From: an uncultured Prolixibacteraceae bacterium
GTDB taxonomy: Bacteria > Bacteroidota > Bacteroidia > Bacteroidales > Prolixibacteraceae
NCBI GenBank assembly: GCA_937915865.1
Contig: CALGIG010000078.1
Location: 1 to 11,991 of the forward strand
Length of the DNA stretch: 11,991 nt
Reading direction: 5' to 3'
Shown: positions 5,842 to 11,991 of the stretch, one piece after another
Numbering within the stretch: position 1 is the stretch's first letter
Layout of the letters: every line of letters begins with the position of its first letter
Made by a program: the position numbers and the translations under genes
Notes under the pieces: model-generated
The model's input: the letters and a program-made list of their open reading frames with translations, nothing else
What the model was told of the DNA's origin: nothing
Databases searched by the model: none

Positions 5842-7281
5842 TTATTTAGCCCAAAACGGCACATACATTCTCGAATTATCATACTCCAAAATAAGTCCTG
5901 CATCAATTGTTTCCTTGATTAGCCGCGATACAATTGAATAATTCTTTTTATCAATATCAAATCGCTCACGCAAACTTTGATTGGACATGTATTCGCCCGA
6001 CACATACTTCAAACAACAATGTTGATAACATGCCCTTATTTTATCGGGTTTCGACATTTGGCGCAGTGATTTAGGTGAATATAAAATCACCCGCGTATAA
6101 TTATCGCCTGCAATAAACTCAGGTGCCGGCAACTGAAAAACCTCGATTTGGGCAATTACTTTATCAACACCGCTGCCCCGTTCTTCGCAAATATTCATGC
6201 GGCGCATCATTCCGGCCAACATTTCGTTTCTGCTTTCGGGGCTGTGGTCAATAAATCGTTTGGTATCAATGAGTGGCGCTCCGGGATTGGTAATTTCAAT
6301 GCGATTGTCAAAAATCTCAATCATAACGCTCATTCCTCTGATAATAAAATCCTGGTGAATAATGGCATTTGCAATCAATTCGCGAATGGCCAGTTCAGGA
6401 TAAACCCTCACTTCTTTTCTGAAAACGCGGTCAATTTCTTCGTTCGAGGGCAACTTGTCGTTTACGTAGTTTACCAACCGCTCAAAAGCTACGGCGTAGC
6501 CAAATTTTCCCTGCTGCTCTTTAGTGGTTTGCAGTTTGGTGTTTCCTTTGTAAATAATTACACGTGGCGATTTTCGTGCGAGGTTTTCAAATTTTTCCAA
6601 ATCGGCAGCAAAAAGTATTGCCCCTAAATTGGTGATATGATATTTCAGCAGCTTTTTTACAATCAGTTTTTCTTCTTCCAGTTTGGCAAGTATCCCCTCC
6701 TTGTTGGTTGGTAACGGAATGTTAAGCAGTTTAAAAACCGACGGGTAATCGAGGAGTTCGAGCACTTTATCAGCCGAAATATTCCGTATGGCATAATCTT
6801 TTTCAAAAACCGTTTGTTTGGCTTTTTGCCATATTTTGCTCTCTTTTTCGGGGTGTTCTTTTAGTTTTTTGGTGTAAGTGCCAACCCTCACAAATGCTTC
6901 GCCCCTGAAAAGTATGGGGCGGTTGGTGGCCGGTTCTATTTGAAAAAGTACCATATTTTTTGATTGGTACTCAAACTCGAAAATTCGTAAACCTACTTTT
7001 GGTTCCAATTGGGTAACCAACCAGTTTTCGAGTTCCTGGTTTCCTATTTTTTCGGTCCGAGGTTTAAAGGCAGTACCAACAGCTTGATGCCTTTCGTTTT
7101 CGATGCCGAATATCAGGTAACCATATTCTTTGTTTTCGATACAGGCCGAATTGGCCAGGGCAGAAATGTAACCGCCAATTTCCTGCGGGTTGGTGTTGTT
7201 CACCTTAAATTCCACCCACTCACTCTCGTGGGGCAGGGCGCGAAGTTCGTCAATCAGTATGATTAGTTCCTCTTTTTCCAT
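5842..7281 (-). CDS. AlbA_2 (Schlafen-type) domain and ATPase/HTH protein inserted in the type I RM operon
   Basis: The 479-residue protein has an N-terminal AlbA_2 domain at about residues 14-140, with Glu19/Glu21/Glu24 and Lys26 in HESEWVEFK and the strand YGYLIFGI at 53-60. A GHKL-type ATP-binding module follows (HATPase_c_4-like), with ELIANAIIHQDF at 301-312, ITNPG near 330-334 and ERGSGVDKV at 367-375. The last 70 or so residues look like a winged helix-turn-helix. Proteins of this COG2865-type layout are often annotated as transcriptional regulators, and some AlbA_2 domains act on nucleic acid as RNases; which applies here is unknown. The start is 38 nt after hsdS and the stop is 91 nt before hsdR, with duplicated junctions on both sides. 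It could regulate the operon or act as an extra effector when restriction fails. It resembles 'R-linked ORFs' known from other type I loci. Confidence 0.88.
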   Translation of the reverse strand: MEKEELIILIDELRALPHESEWVEFKVNNTNPQEIGGYISALANSACIENKEYGYLIFGIENERHQAVGTAFKPRTEKIGNQELENWLVTQLEPKVGLRIFEFEYQSKNMVLFQIEPATNRPILFRGEAFVRVGTYTKKLKEHPEKESKIWQKAKQTVFEKDYAIRNISADKVLELLDYPSVFKLLNIPLPTNKEGILAKLEEEKLIVKKLLKYHITNLGAILFAADLEKFENLARKSPRVIIYKGNTKLQTTKEQQGKFGYAVAFERLVNYVNDKLPSNEEIDRVFRKEVRVYPELAIRELIANAIIHQDFIIRGMSVMIEIFDNRIEITNPGAPLIDTKRFIDHSPESRNEMLAGMMRRMNICEERGSGVDKVIAQIEVFQLPAPEFIAGDNYTRVILYSPKSLRQMSKPDKIRACYQHCCLKYVSGEYMSNQSLRERFDIDKKNYSIVSRLIKETIDAGLILEYDNSRMYVPFWAK

Positions 7282-7284
7282 GGT

Positions 7285-7371
7285 TTGGTTACATCCTGCT
7301 ACATATTGAAGCCGCTAATTTACAAAGTTTTAGCCAATTCAGATTCGGGCTTAGTCACATCCGGGTTACAT
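7285..7371. repeat. 87-bp junction repeat on the hsdS side of the AlbA-type gene
   Basis: It begins with TTGGTTACATCCTGCTACAT (7285-7304) and ends with the 21-mer at 7351-7371, TTAGTCACATCC then GGGTTACAT. The latter differs by one base from the 21-mer at 5818-5838. The spacing is identical to the copy at 5752-5838. The outer end lies inside the hsdS coding sequence (residues near 388-395) and the inner end directly precedes the AlbA-type start codon. Confidence 0.85.
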
Positions 7372-8534
7372 GGCACTTTCAGTTGCCCTGTTACAATTTG
7401 GGTGATTAGGCTTTCCTGGTATTCTTTGGCTTTTTCAATTTCAGTTTGGGCTTTTGAAATTCCAGCACTTAAAACTGAATTATTATTTTCAATAATTTCC
7501 ACAATGTTTCTCTGTACACTAACTTCAGGAATATCAACATAGATTTGATGAATGTTATTCCTATTTAGGGTTCCAACAGCACTTCCAGCGGCATAAGATT
7601 TGAAATCTAAACCAATCATCAAGTAATAAATAAATTTCCAATCATTTTTATAATTTCTACAGACATATAGTGCTGTATTGTGAGCCCAGAAATCACAATC
7701 AACGAAATTTACTTCTCCAACACTACCACTGCGACCAACTGTTATCCCAGGTCCTTTTGTTGTAAATTTATTATGATATCCAATTATGCCATTTGAACCA
7801 TAAACGGGATATTTACCCTCTTTGAAATTTTCATTTGATAAATCAACCCCTCTGCTTAAAAAAGAAACGTATTTTAATTTTTTCTTTTCAGTAATGTATT
7901 TTGAAGATGCGATCTCCTCAAGTATAAATACTTTCTTCTGTTCCTCCAACAACTCAATCAACCGTTCCTTTTTAGCAATAAACTCCTGAATTTGTTGGGT
8001 TTTGCGGTCGAGGTAGGCAACAATGTTGTTTTGGGTTTCAAGCGGTGGTACTATGCTGTACATGCGTTTGAAATCGACATAACGCAAAGGAATTTGACCG
8101 TCAGCAATACCGTAGGCATAACGATCCACATAGTTTTTGTAAAACCCAGTTCTAAACATGTAACAGAAAAACCTTGGATTTATTTCTACATCTTTCTTAG
8201 CTTTTAATACTGTACATGCAGGGCTAACAATTCCTTTGTAAATGCTATATCCAGAAGCCCCTTGACGAAAACGCATACTGTAAACCAAGTCATTTGGATA
8301 AACCAGTAAATATTTTGATTTGTCAAGTGTTGAAGAATCTTTTTTATCTAATTCGGATTGCTTTATTACACCTCGTCCAATTGTAACGGAAAGTAATTCT
8401 TCATTTTCATGTCCCCGTTCAATCCGCTCCCGAAAAATGGCAATATTAGGCAAGAGCTTCCAACCTTTGGGCAGTTGCGAAACGTAGTCATATTGAACAG
8501 GCTGATATTTTGCGTATGGTTTAAGTTTGCTCAT
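7320..8534 (-). CDS. hsdS: Type I restriction-modification specificity subunit HsdS
   Basis: The 404-residue protein chooses the bipartite DNA target of the type I complex. Two target-recognition domains are visible, at about residues 20-160 and 215-338. The first is followed by a conserved helical spacer (PPLETQNNIVAYLDRKTQQI at 163-182, then EFIAKKERLIELLEEQKK). The second is followed by the matching C-terminal spacer (VQRNIVEIIENN, then KAKEYQESLITQIVTGQLKV at 369-388). The start is 1 nt after the hsdM stop (TGATATG), so translation is coupled. Both recognition domains are much more AT-rich than the spacer: 13 of 60 G+C at 7621-7680 and 17 of 60 at 8161-8220, against 26 of 60 at 7981-8040. 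This fits domain exchange. The final 15 or so residues lie in the repeat shared with the AlbA-hsdR gap. The recognised sequence cannot be predicted. Confidence 0.95.
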   Translation of the reverse strand: MSKLKPYAKYQPVQYDYVSQLPKGWKLLPNIAIFRERIERGHENEELLSVTIGRGVIKQSELDKKDSSTLDKSKYLLVYPNDLVYSMRFRQGASGYSIYKGIVSPACTVLKAKKDVEINPRFFCYMFRTGFYKNYVDRYAYGIADGQIPLRYVDFKRMYSIVPPLETQNNIVAYLDRKTQQIQEFIAKKERLIELLEEQKKVFILEEIASSKYITEKKKLKYVSFLSRGVDLSNENFKEGKYPVYGSNGIIGYHNKFTTKGPGITVGRSGSVGEVNFVDCDFWAHNTALYVCRNYKNDWKFIYYLMIGLDFKSYAAGSAVGTLNRNNIHQIYVDIPEVSVQRNIVEIIENNNSVLSAGISKAQTEIEKAKEYQESLITQIVTGQLKVPCNPDVTKPESELAKTL

Positions 8535-8535
8535 A

Positions 8536-10725
8536 TCAGTCGTTCACTATTTCGTTTAAAATACCATCGGTTTCTTTTTCTAATTGCAGAATCTCGGCTG
8601 TAATTTCTTCAATACTGCGAGGCGGTTCGTAGTTGTAAAAATACCGGGTAAACGATATTTCGTAACCTTTCACGGTTTTGCTGTGGTCAATCCAGGCGTC
8701 GGGTACATGTTGTAAAACCTCACGTTCAAAATAGGTTTCTATGTCTTCGTCCAAAGGCACATTTTCGGTGTCGCGTAAATCACTGTCGGCTTCGTAAAGG
8801 ATTGTACCGTCTTTTTCGGTTTTCTTAATTACCGCTTCGGCATCCTCATTTTTCCATGTAATAGCGTTCAATATTGCTTTTTGTGCCTTATTGTCAAGTT
8901 TCAGTTTTTTGTCTTTTATGGCATCAGCAAACAGTACCGAGAAAGTATTAAAATCATTGTGTTGCTCTTTGCCAATGAAGTTCATCAGTTTCGTGGCTTC
9001 GTTAAGCACTTCCAACTGAGCTTTCCAAAAATCCTGACTGAGCAAATTCTTTTTGTCGTTTCCCGAAAGTTTAATTTCATGCCTGGCAAGGTGTTTTTCA
9101 ATTTCGGGTTTAAGGTCGTTCAGTTTAGTGTACACATCTTCGCCAAATTTGGTGTATGCCCATTTCATTTCTTCCGCTATGTTTTTATCAAAACGTAAAG
9201 TTTCTATTGTTTCTTTGGTAAACTTTGCCGATAAACGAAGCGGACGTTCAACCGTTATTTTGTTGTAGCCAAAATATTCGTTGGAATATATTTTTGAAAT
9301 GCCTGATTCGGTACAATCAAGGTAAAGTCGGGTAATCCTGTCGATGTGTTCGGCAGTCATTTCACAGTTTTTATCTCCCAGATTTTTGCGTAGCTTCACA
9401 TACAGTTCAAGTGCGTTGATTAACTGAACTTTTCCTTTTCGGTGAGCTGGTTTGCGGTTGTTTACAATCCACACATAAGTTGGAATGCCCGTGTTATAAA
9501 AAATATTTTTAGGCAAAGCAATAATACAGTCTAACCAGTCATTTTCGATAATGTGTTTGCGGATTTCGCTCTCGCCTCCACCGGCATCGCCTGTGAACAA
9601 AGCCGAACCGTTGTGAACGGTTGCAATACGGCTGCCCAATTCGGTGTTGTGTTTCATTTTGCTTACCATGTTCATCAGGAACAATAACTGTCCGTCAGAA
9701 ATAGTTGGTAAACCCACCTGAAAACGAGGGTCTTTTATATTTTCGCTGTTTTCGCCGCTTCCCTTTTTTCCTCGATTATCCACAATGGCGTTTTCGTCCA
9801 GTTTCCATGTTTTGCCATAAGGGGGATTTGAAAGCATGAAATCGAAATGCAGGTTTGGAAAACCATCTTTCGAAAGGGTTGAACCAAAGGCAATATTTTC
9901 AGGTTTATCGCCTTTTATCAGCATGTCGGAAGTACAAATAGCATACGTTTCGGGGTTTACTTCTTGTCCGTAAAGATTAAAACCACCCTTACGACCTGTT
10001 ACTTCCTCGGCAAAATTTTCAGCCTCGGTAAGCATTCCACCGCTTCCACATGCAGGGTCGTAAATCAAATAAGTTCCTTTTTTAATTTGGTCTTTTACGG
10101 GTAAAAACAAAATTTGAGTCATCAGTTTAATGATTTCTCTTGGCGTAAAGTGTTCTCCAGCTTCTTCGTTGTTTTCTTCGTTGAATTTTCTTATAAGTTC
10201 TTCAAAAACATAGCCCATGCCCAAATTGGTCAATGGTGGCATTTTTTCACCTTTACCATTTAAAACTTCATTTGGGCTAAGGTTTATTTCTTTTGATGCA
10301 AATTTCTCAATTAGCAACCATGTAATTTCATTCTCTTTCATGGTTTCAAGCTGATTTCTCAGTTTGAATTTACTTATTATCTCCTGCACGTTTGGGCTGT
10401 AACCGTCCAAATACACTTCAAGATTGCTGTCAATGTTATCCGAATCATTCAACAGACTTATAAAAGTGAACTTTGAAGTATTCCAAAAAGGATAACCCGT
10501 TACGGATTTTAAAGCCGAACGTTCGTCAATTTTTTGCTGTTCCATAAACTCAACCGTTTCGAGCACCTTCTCTTTTGTTGGTACAAGCAGAGCGTCCAAA
10601 CGCCTCAATACTGTAAACGGCAATATAATATCCCGATATTTTCCCCTTACAAAAACATCTCTCAGTACATCATCGGCAATACCCCAAATGAAACTAACTA
10701 TTTGATTGTGAACTTTATTATTCAT
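8536..10725 (-). CDS. hsdM: Type I restriction-modification DNA methyltransferase subunit HsdM
   Basis: The 729-residue protein transfers a methyl group from S-adenosylmethionine to adenine N6 in the target chosen by HsdS. An N-terminal helical HsdM domain (residues 5-160) is followed by the N6-methylase core. The core has GEHFTPREIIKLM near 190-202, motif I DPACGSGGM at 223-231 (SAM binding) and catalytic NPPY at 300-303. It is about 200 residues longer than E. coli HsdM (529). The extra charged C-terminal part (from about residue 510) is seen in a subset of Bacteroidota HsdM proteins as far as I recall; its role is unclear. The start is ATG at 10725, with no Shine-Dalgarno sequence. It is the first gene of the operon. 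I see no promoter with both boxes. On the minus strand TACCTTTA at 10772-10779 is one base off the Bacteroides -7 box TAnnTTTG, without a matching -33 box. Confidence 0.97.
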   Translation of the reverse strand: MNNKVHNQIVSFIWGIADDVLRDVFVRGKYRDIILPFTVLRRLDALLVPTKEKVLETVEFMEQQKIDERSALKSVTGYPFWNTSKFTFISLLNDSDNIDSNLEVYLDGYSPNVQEIISKFKLRNQLETMKENEITWLLIEKFASKEINLSPNEVLNGKGEKMPPLTNLGMGYVFEELIRKFNEENNEEAGEHFTPREIIKLMTQILFLPVKDQIKKGTYLIYDPACGSGGMLTEAENFAEEVTGRKGGFNLYGQEVNPETYAICTSDMLIKGDKPENIAFGSTLSKDGFPNLHFDFMLSNPPYGKTWKLDENAIVDNRGKKGSGENSENIKDPRFQVGLPTISDGQLLFLMNMVSKMKHNTELGSRIATVHNGSALFTGDAGGGESEIRKHIIENDWLDCIIALPKNIFYNTGIPTYVWIVNNRKPAHRKGKVQLINALELYVKLRKNLGDKNCEMTAEHIDRITRLYLDCTESGISKIYSNEYFGYNKITVERPLRLSAKFTKETIETLRFDKNIAEEMKWAYTKFGEDVYTKLNDLKPEIEKHLARHEIKLSGNDKKNLLSQDFWKAQLEVLNEATKLMNFIGKEQHNDFNTFSVLFADAIKDKKLKLDNKAQKAILNAITWKNEDAEAVIKKTEKDGTILYEADSDLRDTENVPLDEDIETYFEREVLQHVPDAWIDHSKTVKGYEISFTRYFYNYEPPRSIEEITAEILQLEKETDGILNEIVND

Positions 10726-10842
10726 TTATTCTCGTTCTTATTAAATTGAAATTTCAAAAGCTTAAAGGTACAGAAAACCTTTCCATTGGCAGCGAGCGTT
10801 AGCAAAAAAGCAACTATTTTGGAATTTGAAGTATCAGTTTGT

Positions 10843-10954
10843 GTGTTGGGGCAGCCGTATGTGCATGAGTGTGCGGTGGGTTTCCTTTTTCTTCTTGGTC
10901 TTTATGCAGCAAATTGTCTGTTGTGTCTTTGTCTTTTATGCTTACACCCAACAC
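10843..10954. repeat. 112-bp segment bounded by short inverted repeats
   Basis: GTGTTGGG and CCCAACAC are perfect inverted repeats at the ends of a segment whose plus strand is rich in G and T and whose minus strand is rich in A and C. It encodes nothing evident. It may be a dispersed non-coding repeat or a small mobile remnant. No target-site duplication is clear. The polarity of the ends is opposite to that of an integron attC site. Confidence 0.35.
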
Positions 10955-10959
10955 TTTCT

Positions 10960-10996
10960 AAAATCACAGTCTCAGATATATCACGGCTGCGATTTT
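10960..10996 (-). terminator. Terminator-like hairpin downstream of the DUF2971 gene
   Basis: On the minus strand AAAATCGCAGCC pairs with GACTGTGATTTT around a 13-nt loop. The stem is about 12 bp with one G-U pair and one mismatch. The A-run before and T-run after the stem would make it work in either direction. It starts 36 nt past the DUF2971 stop. The stem is only moderately GC-rich, so strength is uncertain. Confidence 0.4.
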
Positions 10997-11032
10997 GCTT
11001 TTTACTCAACTACTGCGTTTAAGTCTTATTTT

Positions 11033-11848
11033 TTATGTGCCGGGTTTTAGTATTATTTCCTTAAGTGAAAAGTTGTCAGGATTGATTATCATTCTTTTAA
11101 AACTGATTTTCGAATATTCTCTGTGGCTTCTTTTTATTGTTTTGATTGTCTTTTCAATGCGAGATTCTGAAACTCTGCAACCAAATATAACTTCTTTAAC
11201 AGTCTGAGGATTTATTGTAACAAGTTCGAATGAAGATTTATTTTCAGTTTTTAAGATTGCACGAATTTCTTTTTCATATTTCCATGTCATAGATTTAGTT
11301 GTCAGCCAGTAAAGGATTGTTCTAGTAGCATCTGAACTTCCATCAAAAGGAATTATCTTTTCAATATATTTTACCGGACAAATCATAAATTTCTTGTCGT
11401 AAATTGGTGGAAATTCAAATCCAATACACATACCTTGGTGTTTGTCTGCATAATGTCCCCACATTAAAACACTATCATTTTTCTCTGCAAAGCATGATAT
11501 TTTAAATTTTTCACGTTCTTTAGTTAAAATTGAAGCTGTATTAGTCCCGAGTGATATTTCCCGTATAATTTTTCTTCTGTCTTTTCTGGTTAAAATTACT
11601 CCAGTTTCAGATGACATTAAAGTTTCATGAACAATTTTATCAGTTGATTTAAGATTAATTAAAGATTCATGGCAATCAAATGGATCATTATATTCAGATG
11701 GTTTTGAGAATTTTAATGTGTTCTCAACTAGTATTTTATTCAGAGCAGAATCAAAATCGGAATATTTATAAATAGTCTTTAGTGAGACTACTTTATTGAA
11801 GTCTTCATGTAATATATTCTTAATGTCAACATTATTCAGCATCTTCAT
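11033..11848 (-). CDS. DUF2971 domain protein
   Basis: The 271-residue protein starts with ATG at 11848; a second ATG two codons later is equally possible. DUF2971 features are KYSDFDSALNKILVENTLKF at 28-47, FSKPSEYNDPFD near 47-58 and CFAEKNDSVLMWGHYADKH near 119-137 followed by QGMCIGFEF. A W-K-Y-E-K-E-I-R segment lies near 189-196. The family's biochemical role is unknown; the conserved NDPF and W-x-H-Y-A-D-x-H-x-G patterns suggest an enzyme or ligand-binding pocket. Members recur in accessory and defence regions. No membrane segment is present. The gene is AT-rich and separated from hsdM by 307 bp and a hairpin, so it is probably its own transcription unit. Upstream, TCATAAC occurs twice 12 bp apart (11870 and 11882), within 40 nt of the start, as a possible regulatory site. 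Confidence 0.85.
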   Translation of the reverse strand: MKMLNNVDIKNILHEDFNKVVSLKTIYKYSDFDSALNKILVENTLKFSKPSEYNDPFDCHESLINLKSTDKIVHETLMSSETGVILTRKDRRKIIREISLGTNTASILTKEREKFKISCFAEKNDSVLMWGHYADKHQGMCIGFEFPPIYDKKFMICPVKYIEKIIPFDGSSDATRTILYWLTTKSMTWKYEKEIRAILKTENKSSFELVTINPQTVKEVIFGCRVSESRIEKTIKTIKRSHREYSKISFKRMIINPDNFSLKEIILKPGT

Positions 11849-11991
11849 TTTGTCAATTGTTGTTTGCGGTCATAACCAGGCTCATAACGAGTATATAAAC
11901 GCAATAAATTACACTTTTATGTACACGTAAAAGCTTACAACCATTTATTTGCGAATACAACTTCCTTTTACAGTAATGAGTTTCAGGTTGT

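Larger units (their letters stand above)
10726..11032. other. 307-bp intergenic region between the DUF2971 gene and hsdM
   Basis: No supported gene lies here. Apparent plus-strand frames would need TTG or similar starts and give unconvincing Cys/Leu-rich peptides. It holds a terminator-like hairpin at 10960-10996 and a strongly strand-skewed stretch at 10840-10955 (G/T-rich on the plus strand). That stretch is bounded by the inverted 8-mers GTGTTGGG (10843-10850) and CCCAACAC (10947-10954). The hsdM promoter should lie in its lower-coordinate half. Confidence 0.6.

Noticed and set aside
10772..10779. TACCTTTA (minus strand) as hsdM promoter -7 box
   Set aside because: It is one base off consensus and there is no TTTG at the expected upstream distance, so I mention it only in the hsdM entry.
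10946..11027. Integron attC-like site downstream of the DUF2971 gene (GTTGGGT core with an internal hairpin)
   Set aside because: The partner RYYYAAC core is missing and the spacing is asymmetric. The other inverted core pairing has the wrong polarity. No integrase is present.
10786..11050. Plus-strand frames of 74-78 aa upstream of hsdM
   Set aside because: One starts with TTG, both have Cys/Leu-rich non-protein-like composition, and one overlaps the DUF2971 3' end.

Overview
The window looks like a piece of a Bacteroidota chromosome, probably an accessory or defence island. The reasons are the AT-rich genes, the near absence of Shine-Dalgarno sequences in front of most starts, and the family content: a HipA_2/DUF3037 pair, a long-tailed HsdM, and an AlbA_2/ATPase protein lodged in a type I restriction operon. 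Every gene I can support is on the minus strand, so transcription runs from high to low coordinates.

Right part (about 11850 down to 2727): a DUF2971 gene, then a 307-bp gap with a terminator-like hairpin, then a complete type I restriction-modification operon in the order hsdM - hsdS - AlbA_2/HATPase gene - hsdR. HsdM and HsdS are coupled (1 nt between stop and start). The AlbA-type gene sits between hsdS and hsdR. It is flanked on both sides by matching 87-bp junction segments: the same two short motifs, exactly 66 bp apart, on each side. The junction on the hsdR side also encodes a second copy of the end of HsdS. This suggests the AlbA-type gene is a cargo cassette added to an older hsdM-hsdS-hsdR operon, and that it might be removable by recombination.

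Left part (about 2571 down to 1): a compact, probably co-transcribed cluster. It contains a short GC-rich gene resembling DUF6508 proteins, a 75-aa orphan tail of an Eco57I-type DNA methyltransferase, a HipA_2-type kinase with intact catalytic residues, a DUF3037 protein, and a frameshifted, internally deleted remnant of a DprA/Smf-like protein. At the left edge the first 89 bases are a second, 95% identical copy of the start of the DUF6508-like gene, so the cluster is bracketed by a duplicated gene head 2482 bp apart. Gene junctions overlap or are separated by at most 10 nt, except in front of the second DUF6508-like copy.

The right part is a DNA modification and cleavage system with an added nucleotide-binding regulator or effector. 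The left part is a scarred module with one intact likely unit, the HipA_2 kinase plus DUF3037. I see no tRNA, rRNA, CRISPR array, transposase or integrase. The 143 bases upstream of the DUF2971 gene contain only a short direct repeat (TCATAAC, 12 bp apart) that I can point to.
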